Numbered from the stretch's first letter, positions 11,258 to 25,149 are shown. The stretch is 55,718 nt of DNA from Conidiobolus incongruus B7586 (GCA_000697335.1 JNEM01015881.1:1-55718); one strand, 5' to 3'. A program made the numbers and translations. The notes: a model not told the origin generated them from the sequence alone.

Positions 11258-13306
11258 TATAATTATTTTTTAAGTTTTTTTTGGTTTTATCAAAAAAATT
11301 TAAAGGAATGATAATGACTTAATTATGGTTTTTTAATTTATCTAAAAAGGCTTTAGTTTGATAAATTATGGGATCCGATAGGCTATGTTTATCTGATGAA
11401 AATATAAAATTTTCATTATTTTTTTTATTTGTTTAGGAAGGATATTATTATGATAACTACATGTAGATCATTATATTGATATTAATTATACATTTTATGA
11501 ATATTATATTGATTCATATAGGCAATTATCTTGATTTTTCTTATTTTAATTCGCATTATCTATCTAAGCTAATTTTTCAAGAGATTAATCAAATGTAATC
11601 ACCGATTTGAAAATTAAATTATTAAAAAATTAATATATTAATCTGATCAAGATAGTAATTTATAACTGTAAATTAATAAAGAAATATTTAAATTTTCAAG
11701 AATCAATACAAATATCAAAATTATTAGCATATCAGTTTGTCCATTTTTTGAACCAAATATTTTTTCAACTCAAGCCCAGCATCCAATTCACACCCCAAAT
11801 TAATGTAAAATTAAATCACTCTCAAAATTTGGATATTTTGAGTTACATTAAAATTGTGCGATCTTTTTTAAATGTTTATGGTATTTATTAAAACTATATT
11901 GATCAATTTGGTTATTAAAAATTTAAATATCAACTGATCAAAAATAATTTAAATATGTTGAATAAACTACGTGTTGGTTTCAATTTAAGATATGTTTATT
12001 CATTAAAGAATGTAATAAGGCATAATAATTATTCATATTATTGATGATATTATAATAGAATAACACAGCAATCCAATGATCAATGTATTCGCATCAAATT
12101 CCTAATATGATTTTACAAATTATTTGATTTGAATCATTACTTAAAATTGATATTTCAATGTTCCTATTTACAACTTAGTATAGTTATATGAACTAATCAA
12201 CATATATCCTTTCAAAAATCTCAGCGATTTATAAATAGTCAATCCAATAGCTTTTCAAAATTAAAGAATATTATAAAATAAAATCAAATCATATTTTACT
12301 AGAATTATTTATATTTATATTTATGCTCAAGACTTCTTTTTGATATTCACAACATCGAATTTTCTAGAGTTATTTTTTGATTATAATTTGAAATATTTTT
12401 ATATTAGATGCTGAATCTTATAAAAAAATTCATGTTTGATTGAATGTTTGAAATGAAAATTTATATTTTGACTTATATTTGATAGAATGTTACCTCTTAA
12501 ATGAATGTATTAAATGATATATAATAATTAGTTGTATAAAAGGCTATAATATACATCATAATACATAATAAATTGCATGCCATTGAATTACCAAGCCAAA
12601 TAATCTATACCAAATGGATGAAATACCATATAATTATATAAATACGATATTGTTTATTGAAAATATCAAACAAAAGACATATTTACCTTATTGAAACCAA
12701 TCACGGCATTTCACAATTCGATTGTGTTATTTTATTAGTAAATGTTATGTCCATCAATTTAATCCTATATTTTTCAATCTATTACTTATTATAATATCAT
12801 AAGAATAATCTTTAATCCTCTATATTAATGAAACATAATCATAATATAATATAATAAAATTATTATATTCAAGAAATTTATAATACTTTTCAATTACTGA
12901 TACTCATAGAAAATTTAATCAATTAAATTTTCATTAGGTGTAAAAACTTAAATTTGACAACAGTGTTTTTCTCCCCCTTTATTAAATTCATTATGGTTAT
13001 GATTATTTTTATGTTTATATCGAAATATATTAATTATCAATCTATGTTCTCACCAACATAGATTTTTATAGTTGTTAGATTGAATTAATATTTATAATTA
13101 TTTCTGAATAGAGTTGAATGTAATTGGTGTTAATTCAGTAATAGATGATAAAATCACTCGTGTTTAATACAAAATATATGATATATATTAAGGGATGGAT
13201 CTAATTCAAATTTCTTCTTTAGGAGAGTGATATAATTTTGAGTATAAGGGGATTAATAATTAATGAGATTAAATTGCAGATTATTTCCTCCCCACATTCT
13301 ATACAC
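11258..13306. other. AT-rich intergenic region, no gene seen
   Basis: About 2 kb between JMJD6 and the zinc-finger gene. It must hold the JMJD6 promoter next to 11258. I see only short frames, TA-rich stretches and no tRNA or repeat with recognisable ends. Confidence 0.55.
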
Positions 13307-13314
13307 TATAAATA
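13307..13314 (+). promoter_or_regulatory. TATA box of the zinc-finger gene
   Basis: TATAAATA lies 117 nt upstream of the ATG at 13431, inside a locally GC-richer stretch (CACTATAAATACCTC), which makes it stand out from ordinary AT background. Position and sequence suit a TATA element. There is no direct proof of use. Confidence 0.4.
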
Positions 13315-13430
13315 CCTCATTGACTATGCTATCATCCCATGTGTCGTTAATTATTAATATTCTGAGTAGTCACTAATTCCAATATCCCTGTGGGAATAAG
13401 AATTATCATACTTGCACCTCCTCTTTCAAC

Positions 13431-13856
13431 ATGAAATGCCCCGTGTACACCTGTCAGAAAACTTTTCAGAAAAAGTTCAACTTGAGGAGACACCTTGAAG
13501 AATGCCATCACGGGGATGGGTCAGCCACCTGGTGTGTATGCCCCAAGCCCAAGTGCACTTTTCAACAGCTCATGGACCCCACCCAGTTCTGGGAGGACCA
13601 CTTCAAACCCTCCCACTCGTACCATCTGATCAAAAGCAGATCATTTGCCAAAGCTTCCCCCTCGACGCCGCCCTATACATCGGTCTACATGCTTTCTCCC
13701 AAGACATACTCGGATCCCTGCCTGAAGCTTGATGCTTTCCAGCGTAGCTCACCTCCACTCATGGATTTACCCTTTACCAACACTCATGCAAGTAATTATT
13801 TATCATTTCGAGATGTTTACGATTCTTTAATATTACAAAAATTAACTAAATTTTAA
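13431..13856 (+). CDS. Small C2H2 zinc-finger protein
   Basis: A single exon encodes 141 residues. The N-terminus is a classic C2H2 finger, Cys3-x4-Cys8-x12-His21-x4-His26, with FQKKFNLRRH in the DNA-contact helix. A second, less regular finger follows (Cys37-x4-Cys42-x14-His57-x4-His62). The rest is Ser/Pro/Thr-rich without clear structure. Proteins like this are usually sequence-specific DNA-binding regulators in the nucleus. The target is unknown. The first 300 bases use C- and G-ending codons far more than neighbouring genes, while the last 60 bases return to local AT-rich usage. The gene is alone, with more than 1 kb of desert on both sides. I do not recognise an orthologue. Confidence 0.7.
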   Translation: MKCPVYTCQKTFQKKFNLRRHLEECHHGDGSATWCVCPKPKCTFQQLMDPTQFWEDHFKPSHSYHLIKSRSFAKASPSTPPYTSVYMLSPKTYSDPCLKLDAFQRSSPPLMDLPFTNTHASNYLSFRDVYDSLILQKLTKF

Positions 13857-15048
13857 TTAATTATCTATATGATAAAGATACATACATATACATATATTAA
13901 CCTAACTAATAGCAATTTAATTTAATATCATCACCTTTAATAAAGTAATTAATAAATATAATACTACATTTACTATATTCACTACTTTCAACATTGAATT
14001 ATTTTGTTTTATCAACCCTTTAATCCTCTCAAAATCATGTCATTGGATTAATTTTAATATATCATATTTATCTTTATCCTTAATCCAATTCTAATATTGA
14101 ATCACATTGATTATCAATGTATTTGCTTAAATCTTTATCGTTTCATCCTTTATCATATTTGTTAAGAAATTCTACTTTATATATTTTTTTTATTCTACTA
14201 TAAATATAAATTATTATTAGAGTGAAAAGAATGAAAAAACGATGTATTCATACTCATTGATAATTGGGCTATAAGCAACAGATGGAAATGGGATAATAGC
14301 ATAATACTAATTAGAATAGTATCTCAATTGTAAGCAGCAAGATTTAAAATCGATTTATATTCACTCCTACATAAAGTATTTACTATTCCAATGAATTGAA
14401 TAAATTTTATGGTCAAAAATTAGTGTAAAGTTAATATTGTGATAATCAAAAGGTGAATTCTGAGCAATTCCTTGGAAGACTTCTCAAATTAGCCAAATTT
14501 ACAAAATAATTCGGTATTATTTACTTTGTTGTTTTTATTATGACTCAATTGTGGCCTTGTTTGTTCTTTGTCTGGTTGATCTTTAACCATTTCGTTTGTG
14601 TTAATTTTTTGAGTCTGACTTTGGTTCGAGAATATTTGATTTGTTTATTTTTCTATATCCTCTTAAATGAAATTTATATTTGTATTATTATCCTAAGTGA
14701 ACGGTTTTTACATAATAAAGATGAAAATTTATTCGAAAAATTATATATTTATATAATTTGTTGTTTATCCCTTTAATAATTTTTTTATAAAATTTACTGA
14801 TAATAAATATTAATTTAATAATTTTAGATAATTTGATTGTTATGTTAGAAATTTAACCCATAATGCTTCTAAAATTTGATTTAATTATAAATTAAATATT
14901 TTCTAGTCACTTCAAATGAAATCATATATGCATTTAAAACACATTGAAAATTGAAAATTAATTAATAGATTTTACGGATATATTTGATTTGACAATCATT
15001 TCTACTTGTTTTTTACTTTATTCAAAGGAAATTTATTGATTAGATTTG
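13857..15048. other. Intergenic region with a doubtful hydrophobic ORF
   Basis: This interval separates the zinc-finger gene from the CRT10-like gene. One open frame, 14540-14776 plus (78 codons), starts with ATG and would encode a Phe/Ile/Leu-rich chain with possibly two membrane spans. The second half is driven by TTT/ATT/TTA codons and looks like chance translation of AT-rich DNA. I do not call it a gene. The upstream part of the CRT10-like promoter must lie near 15048. Confidence 0.45.
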
Positions 15049-17498
15049 ATGACTACTTGGAATGAAACGATTGAAGTAATGTAAAGCGCTATTAAATTAT
15101 TCATTATTTTAAATATTTTTTTAGTTGACAGAACTAAGATCGAGTTCAATAAATACTGAAGGTAGTGAACTATGGGTAAATAAATATTTAAATAAACTAT
15201 CATTTAATTATATTAATAATCAATTTAGAAAATGAATTTATCTGCAAGTTACCAAGATAAATTCTTCGTTGGTAATTTGAACCAGCATCATATTTACATC
15301 ATTATTTAATTCATGTATTTTAAATTTCTAGCTTTGGGAGATTGTATAAAATGTTACAAATTACCTAGTATCTGTCAAGATTATATCGATACGTTAAGCC
15401 CTAACGAAGATTTAGCAAAATTTACGGAAATTTGTTTCAGTTGGAAAATTATTACGGGTCGCCAATTACATACCAATGATCAAATATTTATCAATAACAT
15501 TAAGATCGGCTACTTGAAAAAGACCCCAGTACTCGTATCGGTTGACGAGTTAGGAGGTGTTAATATTTGGGACATTTCAAATCCTGAACAAACTCCCAAA
15601 TTTTATCGGTATTGTTCATTCATTTTAATTCTTTTAAAAATAATATTAACGTAACTGTTGATGCATATAGGACCAATGATTCAGCTTGGGGTATTGCTAT
15701 CAATCATAAAAGATCCCTTATAGCTGCCAGTTCCAACTCCCATCAAATACATATTTTCGATACGAACGCTAATAATGTAACTGTGCTGATCGGTCATACT
15801 AACAATATACCCTGTATCGACTTTACAGATGATGGACTTTTGTTGAGTTCGTGCAGCATTGATGGCACATGTCGAATTTGGGAGGTGAATTCAGGTAATT
15901 GTTTAAGTTCATATGAAATAGGATCCTCGTGGGGTTGGTCCACAACATTTCTAGGGCCTAATCCATTTCACAAATGTGAAATGGAACCAGAGTATAGAAG
16001 GCCACTTCCCTTAATCCAACCAAATGCGAGTAAAATCCTACTATTATTGGAGGCATTCTTTGATATCCAAGGTTCTGAGTTATTTCCTTATTTCAAACAA
16101 TTCATCGCTGATACCTCCAATTCAACAAAACCTCAAGGTCAATATCCTCAACCACTTCAAGACTTTTTGGAAACTGTGGCAAAGTTTTCTGCTTCCCCAC
16201 ATTGGGCAATAGCAAATTTAATCAATGAACTAAATAATTTGAAATATCCCAATGTTAGAACCAATCCACCAATTTCAGATAATCTGATGCATAGTTTGGA
16301 TCCTTCGTTCATTATGAAATATATTCCCACCATCTTGCGAGATTTGGAATTGTTCAATCCTTACGAAAACGGACAGCCTTCTAATCCTTCAACCACGCCA
16401 ATCCTTGGAAATTTTACACAGGAACAAATGATAAAATTGGATAAATCGATTTACGATAATTTTATCCGTTTAAGGGAGAGCATGGATACAGAAATGTTTG
16501 AAAAATGTTTCCAAAAAAATACTGGAGAAGGCTACTCTAAACAAGTCTGGAAGTTATCAGGATCCTACAACCATTCAATCAATAATTTCTTTTATACCTA
16601 CGACTATCAGGAAGAAACGAGGATTGAGAGGGCTATTTACAATACTGGGAGTGTATTTGTCCAAGAGGCTGGCTATTCTGGCATTCGAAGACTTTCTAAT
16701 AATTCTGGTCCCAATCCTTCCTTAGTCATTAATTCTTTTCAAAATCCTATTCAGAGTGACCAAACTTCTGTTGATGAAAGTCCTAGCGATGAATCTGAAT
16801 CTATACCAACGTTAGAATCTTCTTCACCAAGAGAAACTGGTCATATGATGCCTAAAACAAAACGAACCAAAGAAACTTCAGAGTCAAAAAGATCCAAAGA
16901 ATTGTCACAATCAAACTCTAACTCAAATCAATCTAGAAAACAACAAAATCCGACCTACATGAATTATATACTGCTGACTAGCGAGGCTGATGTCTATTTA
17001 ATTAAATTAAACTATACTATTGTAAATTCTGAAGTGATAATTACTGACCAAACTCACATCCACAGTCTTGGAGATCCTGTTTCAGATTCTCGATATGACT
17101 ACATGTTGCGAGGTGTCGGTAGATTAAATATGGTACAGTTTGTCAGAGATTGGAATCTCATATTTATCGCTAACCAAAAGGGCAAAGTAGGAATTTTTAG
17201 ATGTTACAAGTAATTTATAAATCCATTTACTCTCCTACACACTAACTCAATTCAATTTAGCGTCCAAAACAAATCCACCCAAAGCATTTTTTTAGAAGGT
17301 TTGTTACCTCCCGATCCCTACTTCCTTCCAGACTGGCCCCTACTAGGATTTTTTGTGAGTGTTGAAAAATCTTATACGCATAGATTGCTAGATGAATTGA
17401 TAGTAAATTTGGTTTATAAAAATGGCAAAATACTGAGATACCAACTAAAGAGATTCTTGGAGAATAACCATATTTTCAATCAGTTGCTAGATGATTAG
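15049..17498 (+). CDS. CRT10: CRT10-like WD-repeat protein
   Basis: Yeast Crt10 affects transcription of ribonucleotide reductase genes; the filamentous-fungal relatives are poorly studied. Six exons join in frame: 15049-15075, 15125-15175, 15229-15271, 15332-15608, 15671-17209 and 17261-17498, giving 724 residues. Introns are 49-62 nt. Family marks include the N-terminal LWKMNLSASYQDKFFVAL, the NDSAWGIAINHKRSLIAASS block, a WD-like NNIPCIDF and CRIWEV stretch, the WGWSTTFLGP segment, and the C-terminal PLLGFFVSVE with a final strand-like LVYKNGKILRYQL. A Ser/Thr/Lys-rich insert covers about residues 505-560. The N-terminal exons are tiny and inferred only from splice sites and homology, so the start is less certain than the rest. 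The gene converges on URA2. Confidence 0.8.
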
Positions 17499-18414
17499 AA
17501 TTGATCATTATTTATAAAGTTACAGGTGTATTCTATTATTAGAATTTGAATTCGAAGTTATTAACTAATTAAAAAGATCTAATCATATTATGAAACGAAT
17601 ATTACTTTGATGTCAATAAAACTAGCCCCTTTGATTTTTTATTCTAAGTATAAACTGTACATTATAATAATTAACGTTAAACAATAAAATTTATTTTTAT
17701 GTCGGCTATATCCACTTTGTAATCCTAAAACCCAATTTGAGAAATTTTTTATTTTAGAATATAATTTGGTTTTTCAAGTTGCGGATTATTTTGAAAATTT
17801 TTGAACAAGCAATATGTTTATGATTGATTGATATCCACTAGAATTAATACAAGAGAATGTGAATATATTTTGAATTCTTAAGTCACAGTTTTGATTAATG
17901 TGTAAAATGAGTTAGTATGGGTTATTATCCACATTGGAGCAGTCAATTGAAAATTTGATTTTTGGTTTCAATAATTTAAGTAGATATATATTATTTTGAA
18001 TATACCATAATATATCATCGACCACATAATAAAATGATTACTATTTTTGAAATATGAATTTTACTGTTTTTAATTTTATATTTGATAATAGTTGATAATG
18101 TGATAATTGATTAGGAATTTTGATAAAATAACTAAAGTACCTAGAGTTCAAAATTGTAATTCGATCCCAAATTATAATATAATTCATTAGTACTTTTCTA
18201 AATACTTATTAAATATTTTCAAATTGTTATATATGGAATGTTTTATTTTTTATGAAAGATAAAGTGGAATAAAATATAAGTCAATCTGAACAAAGATTAT
18301 TTTTATATTTGTTTATTAAATTAAAGATATTTGAATCAAAGTATAAAATCATAAAACCGTAAAAATAAGTGAGTATAGTATAAAATTGAAATATTACAAG
18401 TTATTTAACAAAAT
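17499..18414. other. Convergent 3' region of CRT10-like gene and URA2
   Basis: About 0.9 kb of AT-rich sequence between two converging stops. AATAAA-like sequences occur (for example near 17686) but are expected by chance here. No gene seen. Confidence 0.5.
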
Positions 18415-21400
18415 TTAGGGGGATTTACCAACAACTAAGGCTAAAAGAGCCATTCTGATGTAGAGACCGTATCTCATTTGGCGGAAGTAGGCGGCTCTTT
18501 GATCGAAATCAACTTCAGGATCGATTTCATCAACTCTGGGAAGAGGATGCATGACAATCATATGAGGCTTAGCCTTGAGAAGGACAGAGCTATTGACAAC
18601 ATAGGCACCCTTGACGGCTTCGTAAGCTTCAACGCTTTCGAAACGTTCCTTTTGGATGCGAGTGACATAGAGGACATCGGTAGACCCAATGACTTCATCT
18701 AAGCTAGAGTATTCGTTCTGAGGAATACCGTTCTTGGCAACCTCAGCCTTGATGGATTCGGGCATCTTTAAACTATCAGGACTGACATAGTTCAAAGTGA
18801 CATGGTACATAGATAGCAATTTGACTAAACTGTGAACAGTGCGACCATTCTTCAAATCACCAACAAGAGTAATGGTTAAACCATTGACAGTACCTAATTC
18901 TTCACGAATGGTGTAGATATCCAAGAAGGCTTGAGTAGGATGTTCACCAATACCATCGCCAGCATTAATGACAGGAAGGCTGGAGTGCTTGGCAGCTTCT
19001 TGAACACTTCCGGGTTGAGGATGACGAAGAACAATCACATCACCATATTGGTTCAAGGTACGAACGGTGTCAGAGAGAGTTTCTCCCTTGACAACAGAGG
19101 AAGTGGTGGCATTAGTAGTGATAACTTGACCACCAAGACGAATCATAGCAGCTTCGAAAGAGCAAGAGGTACGAGTTGAGGGTTCGTAGAAGAGGTTGCA
19201 CAAGACACGGCCTTGAAGCAAGTTAATAGAGCCATGACGCTTGACCATGATACCCATCTCTTGAGCAACTCCGAATAAGATGTGAAGTTGGTCACGAGTG
19301 AATTGGCTGGAGGAGAGAATGTGGTGACGGTAGAAGGGAGAGGAAGAATCAAGGATATGAGCATTGGATAATTCGGGAACTGAAATGACTTTTTGAGGAC
19401 GGGCAACTTCAGTAGAGGGAGTAGTAGTCTCAGCAGCTTCTTTGGAGATAGTGCGAGAAGTAGCAGCAGTTTCACCCTTCAAGCTGAGGCGACGACCAGT
19501 AGTGGGAGGAAGGTCAAAGGTAGAAGTAATGGGAGACAAGGGAGCTTTGGAAGCGAAGGTAGGAGTATCTTTGGAGACCTTTTGGGAGACATAGTGGGCA
19601 TGGCTGGAAAGATCACGTCCCTTTAATTCTTGAGCGGGGAAGCGTCCATCAACGTAGATGACTTGACCTTGGAAGACGACTCTTTGGACGAAAGCACGAG
19701 GAGCTTCCTTCAACCAAGGAGATAAGATAGATTTAGCATCAGCCTTTTGAGGACGAACACGGCCAATTTCAACATCAACATAGGTATCAGGCTGTTCAGG
19801 AATGTTTAAGATTTCAGCGGGGCGAGTGTAGAGTTTGTCAATAATGTCATCAACAGTCAATCTACCTTGATCAACAGCAGCTAACAATAAAGGAACAGCT
19901 TCGGAAATAGCATTGTAAGCAGTGGCTTCTCCCTTGAATTGAGCAGTTAATTGATGTGGTAATTTACCAACAGCGAAGCAATCAATATCATCAAGGTGAT
20001 CCCAGAGAGCTTGGACATCAGCAGGGCTGGAGACCAATCCTTGTAATTTATCGTTATCGCTAACAAGGAATAAGTTGTGGATAGCAACATCACAAGTAAC
20101 CTTCATACCGTTGGACTTGCTCATAGAAATTAATTCGATATCTTCTTGAGTAGAGACATCGGTGACGTGAACGGCACGACGATTCAAGTTACTCAAGAGC
20201 AAGATGGAAGCAAGGTTGGATCCCTTAGCATTGGTAAAGATAGGAGTGTGATTGGGAACGGCCTTGAAAATTGAGTCAACTTCAGAAGTCTTGAAGGAGG
20301 ACTTCTTATCGAATAAGATAGAAATGGCAGAAACATCATTGGACAAGTTAGTAAGATCATTGATATTAGAGGAAGAACCAACCAAAGAGACGGTGTAGTT
20401 GGTCAAAGCATTGTTACGGCATTGAGTCAAAACCTTGTTCAAATCAGAGCGGCTGGTAATATCACCAGATTCAGAAGAAGGGACAATGGAAAGAGTTGTG
20501 AAACCACCAGCAACAGAAGCTTGGGCAATCTTAGAGAAGGCATCTTCAGAATCCAACAAGTTGGGAACATAAGATTGAATGTTGATCAAGCCAGGGAGAC
20601 GGAGAGATTTGTAGCTGGAAATGGAATCACCTTGGTAAATTTGGAATTCACTGTAACGACTGATGGCTTCGACGAATAACTTGGCACATTTAATGTTGGT
20701 GATCAAAGGAATAGAGAAATCAACAGCCATTCTTCTGGTCTTATAACCACGACTCATATAGCTGGCAGGACGTCTGTAACGGTTACGAGATGGCAAGTTA
20801 ATGTAGAGATCGATCAAGTTGTTAGCCAAGTGAGAGTTCAAACTATATTCAGATTTTTGTTGATCATTTTCATCTTCCAAAATTTCGAGATACTTTACGG
20901 GAATGTTGTGTTCTTGGATGAAATCAGCAGTACCAGAGGTGGCAAAGAGATTGTATCCAATTTCAGCCAATTTCTTGATGGAAGGTAAGAACTCAACTTT
21001 GTCTTTATAAGAACCTAAAGAGAGAAGGATGTTCTTCTTGGGAATAGAGAAACCAGTGGAAAGAAGAGCCTTGAGATAGGCAGAGTATTTATCGGGACCG
21101 AAACAAGCAACTTCACCAGTGGAAGCCATTTCAACACCGAGAATAGGATCAGCACCAGAAAGACGACTAAAACTGAATTGAGGAACCTTAACACCAACAA
21201 GGTTGAGGTTTTCTTTGGACTTGGGATAGGGTTCAAAGGGGAAACCAAGCATAGCCTTGGTAGCCATTTCAATTAAGTCAACACCAGTGACCTTGGAGAC
21301 AAATGGGAAGGATCTAGCAGCTCTCAGGTTACATTCAATAACCTTGATTTCATTGTTCTTGGCAATGAATTGAATGTTGAAAGGACCAGTGACATTAAGA

Positions 21401-24400
21401 GCATCACAAATCTTTTCGGTGGCAATTTCGATCTTCTTGACAGTTTCAGGATCCAAATCTTGAGGAGGCAAGACAAGAGTAGCGTCACCAGAGTGAACAC
21501 CAGCGTTTTCAACGTGTTCAGATACCACATGCATGACAAGCTTACCATTTTGACCAACAGCATCCATTTCGATTTCCTTGGCGTCTTCAATATATTTAGT
21601 GATGACAACAGGGAATTCACGAGAGACAGCAGCAGCTTGGCTAAGATAGTTGGACAAATCATCCTTAGAGTGAACAACGTTCATGGCAGCACCACTAAGA
21701 ACGTAAGAGGGACGGACTAAGACAGGGTAGCCAACACGATCACAGAAAGCAGAAGCTTCATCAACACTGGTAAGTTCTTTCCAAAGAGGTTGATCAACTC
21801 CGATTTTATCTAAGAGACGAGAGAACTTGTAACGATTTTCAGCGCTGTCGATCATTTCAGGAGAAGTACCAAAGATGTTGACCTCTTGGCGGAGTAAGGG
21901 AAGAGAAATGTTGTTGGGAGTTTGACCACCCATACTTAAGATGACACCACGAGAGTTTTCAATTTGATAGATATCAAGAACTCTTTCCAAGGTGATGTTT
22001 TCAAAATACAATCTATCGGCTTCATCGTAATCGGTACTGACAGTTTCAGGATTGTAATTGATCATCACAGTCTTACATTCTTTTCTCTCAAAGTACGGAT
22101 AGCTCTGACAGCACACCAGTCGAATTCGACAGAGGAACCGATACGGTAGACACCAGAACCTAGCACGATAACACCCTTGTCATTAAATTCAACATCATTT
22201 TCAAAGGCGTTGTAAGTCAAGTAAAGGTAGTTAGTGTAAGCGGGGAACTCGGCAGCAACAGTATCAATTTGCTTAATACAAGGGACGACACCTTGCTCCA
22301 AACGACGTTGACGGATAGCGAGTTCGGAAGTACCATAAATCTTGGCAATTTGACGATCAGAGAAACCAAGTTGTTTGGCAGTGCGCATGGCATGGGTAGG
22401 AATATTTATATTGGTGAATTGTTTCAAAGATTTTTCGAATGCAACAATACCAGCGAGTCTATTCAAGAACCACTTGTCGATCTTGGTCATTTCCCAGATT
22501 TTATCAACAGAGTAACCAATGTGCATGGCGTGAGCAATGGCAAAGAGACGTTGATCGGAAGGATGAACCAATTCTTCATCGATGTTTTCGACAAAATCAT
22601 TGTCGGCAAAACCGGTGAAAGAGATATCAATAGCACGAATGGCTTTTTGGATAGTTTCTTCGAAGGTACGACCAATGGACATAACTTCACCAACAGATTT
22701 CATAGAGGATGAAATCTTCTTGCTGACACGAGTGAACTTCTTAAGATCCCAACGAGGAATCTTACAGACTACATAATCCAAAGAAGGTTCAAAGCAAGCA
22801 ATAGTTTTCTTGGTGACTGAGTTTTGAATTTCGTTCAAAGGAATGTTCAAACCAAGCTTAGCAGCAACGAAAGCCAAAGGATAACCAGTAGCCTTGGAAG
22901 CTAAAGCAGAAGAACGGGATAAACGAGCATTGACTTCAATAATACAATATTCCTTGGAGAAAGGGTTGAGGGCATATTGGATATTACATTCACCAACAAC
23001 ACCGAGATGACGGACGACATTGACGGCAGTAGTACGAAGCATATTGTAGTCTTCATCAGAAAGGGTTTGAGAAGGAGCAATGACGATGGAATCACCAGTG
23101 TGAATACCAAGAGGATCAAAGTTTTCCATGTTACAAACAGTGATACAGTTGTTCATACAATCACGAACGACTTCATATTCAACTTCCTTCCAGCCCTTCA
23201 TACTCTTTTCGACTAAAATTTGTGGAGAAGCAGCGAAAGCCTTGTTACAGAGATCCAATAATTGCTCTTCATTGTCAGCGAAACCAGATCCCAAACCACC
23301 TAAGGCATAGGCAGCTCTGACAATAACGGGATAACCAATAACGGCAACAGCATCCAAAGCTTCAGCAACATTGGTAGCAGCGAAAGATTGGGCACATTTT
23401 TCGTTAATTTCAGCCATAGCTTGAGCGAAAAGTTCACGATCTTCGGTAGTAATAATAGTGTCAATGGGAGTACCAAGAACACGAACACCTAAAGATTCGA
23501 ACTCATCCTTGAGCTTGATACCAACGTTAAGGGCAGTTTGACCACCGAAAGTAACGTAGATACCATCAGGCTTTTCGTATTGGATAACTTTACGAACGAA
23601 TTCAGGGGTGACGGGCAAGAAGTAGACTTTATCAGCCAAACCTTTGGAAGTTTGAATGGTGGCAATATTAGGATTGATGAGAACAGTGTAGATGTTTTCT
23701 TCTTTAAGAGCCTTGATAGCTTGGGAACCGGAGTAATCGAATTCACCAGCTTGACCAATACTCAAACCACCAGAACCAAGGATCAAGACCTTGCTCAGCT
23801 TACCCTTCAATTTTTCGGGGCGGACGTTATTAATTTGAGAATGGACAGAGGTTAAGGGGCTCAATTGTCCAGTTTTACGGAAATCAACGACAGATTGAAT
23901 GAAAATGTCGAATAAATATTCAGCATCGCGAGGACCAGGGGTAGATTCAGGATGGAATTGAACGGAGAAATAAGGAAGTGTCTTATGAATAATACCTTCG
24001 TTGGTACCATCGTTAGCATTGACGAAGTATTCTTGGAATTCTTCGGGAAGAGTAGTGGCATCGACAGCGAAACCGTGATTTTGGGAGGTGATGTGGCATC
24101 TACCAGAGAATAGATCGGTACAAGGAATGTTGTGACCACGGTTACCGAACTTCAATTTGGTGGTTTTAGCACCAGAAGCTAAGGCAAGCAATTGATGCCC
24201 AAGACAGATACCGAAAATAGGGGATTTCTTCTTTTCCAAGACTTTCTTGATATTGTTAATGGTAACGTCTAAGGAAGCAGGATCACCAGGACCGTTGGAG
24301 ATGAAGAGACCATCATACTCTTCTTCAACAAAGTCGTAGTTCCAAGGAACAACCTTGAATTCAACACCTCTGTTGACGAAACATCTAATTTGGTTGTATT

Positions 24401-25149
24401 TCATACCAACATCAACACCCAAAATTCTGATGGTAGATCCGTCAGCTTTCTTGAGAGCTTTGGAGGGTTCAGGTTGATATAATTTAGGTTCTTTGAGAGA
24501 AACTTCGGCAGCTAAGTTGCGGGCATTGGGATCAACCCATTCAACATCTTCAAGCTCATCGAGGTTCAACTCTAAAGAAGTAGGGTTTTTAGGGAACCTA
24601 ATTTTACCCAACATAGAACCTTCAGTTCTGATCTTCTTGGTAAGGGCTCTGGTATCAACACCATAGATGGCAGGAATGTTGTTTTCCTTAAGCCATTCAG
24701 ATAAAGAAGAGCTAGCCAAGAAATGAGAGTAGTCAGGAGAGTATTGACCAACGACTAAAGCGCTGATATGAATACGGTTTGATTCGAAATATGTGGGTAA
24801 TTGGGTGAGAGAGTCAATCAATTCTCTTGATGGAACACCATAGTTACCAATCAAAGGGAATGTTAAGACAAGGATTTGCCCTTCATAAGAAGGATCAGTT
24901 AAAGATTCGGGGTAACCCACCATACCTATGAATTTTTTGTTAATCATCATTTGATGATTGGAAGTTTTGAAAGTTTTTTGATTTACCAGTTTGGAATACA
25001 CATTCACCAGAAACTGAATGGGTTTCGGCACCAAAAGATAAACCTTGGTAAAGAGAGCCATCTTTGAATTGCAAGTAGGCAACCTTGGCGCCTTCTTCCA
25101 AGATGGGAGCAGTAATAGGAGTGAATTTGGGAGTAATTTCAACGGTCAT
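18415..25149 (-). CDS. URA2: URA2: CPSase / inactive DHOase-like / ATCase fusion
   Basis: This multifunctional protein makes carbamoyl phosphate from glutamine, ATP and bicarbonate and joins it to aspartate, the first two steps of pyrimidine synthesis. Exon 1 is 25149-24987, a 61-nt intron follows, and exon 2 is 24925-18415. Domains in order: glutaminase (residues about 1-410, nucleophile Cys295 in GICLGHQ), two carbamoyl-phosphate synthetase halves (about 460-1450), a dihydroorotase-like domain (about 1500-1850) with [10 protein letters not shown] where active enzymes have metal-binding HxH, and aspartate transcarbamylase (about 1925-2224; [25 protein letters not shown]). The inactive DHOase matches yeast Ura2. 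The frame breaks once at about 22077-22091, where homologues run on without a gap; with one base restored the length is 2224 residues, near yeast's 2214. A sequencing slip in the AAAA run is likeliest. Confidence 0.95.

Noticed and set aside
14540-14776. 78-codon hydrophobic frame as a membrane protein gene
   Set aside because: Its composition, especially the second half, is what AT-rich DNA gives by chance; no family, no neighbour support.
22030-22080. An intron starting at the GTAAG near 22076 to explain the URA2 frame break
   Set aside because: It would remove the strongly conserved NYNPETVS segment.
18478-23855. Many open frames opposite or out of frame with URA2
   Set aside because: Shadows of the URA2 coding sequence; they vanish where the URA2 codon pattern changes.
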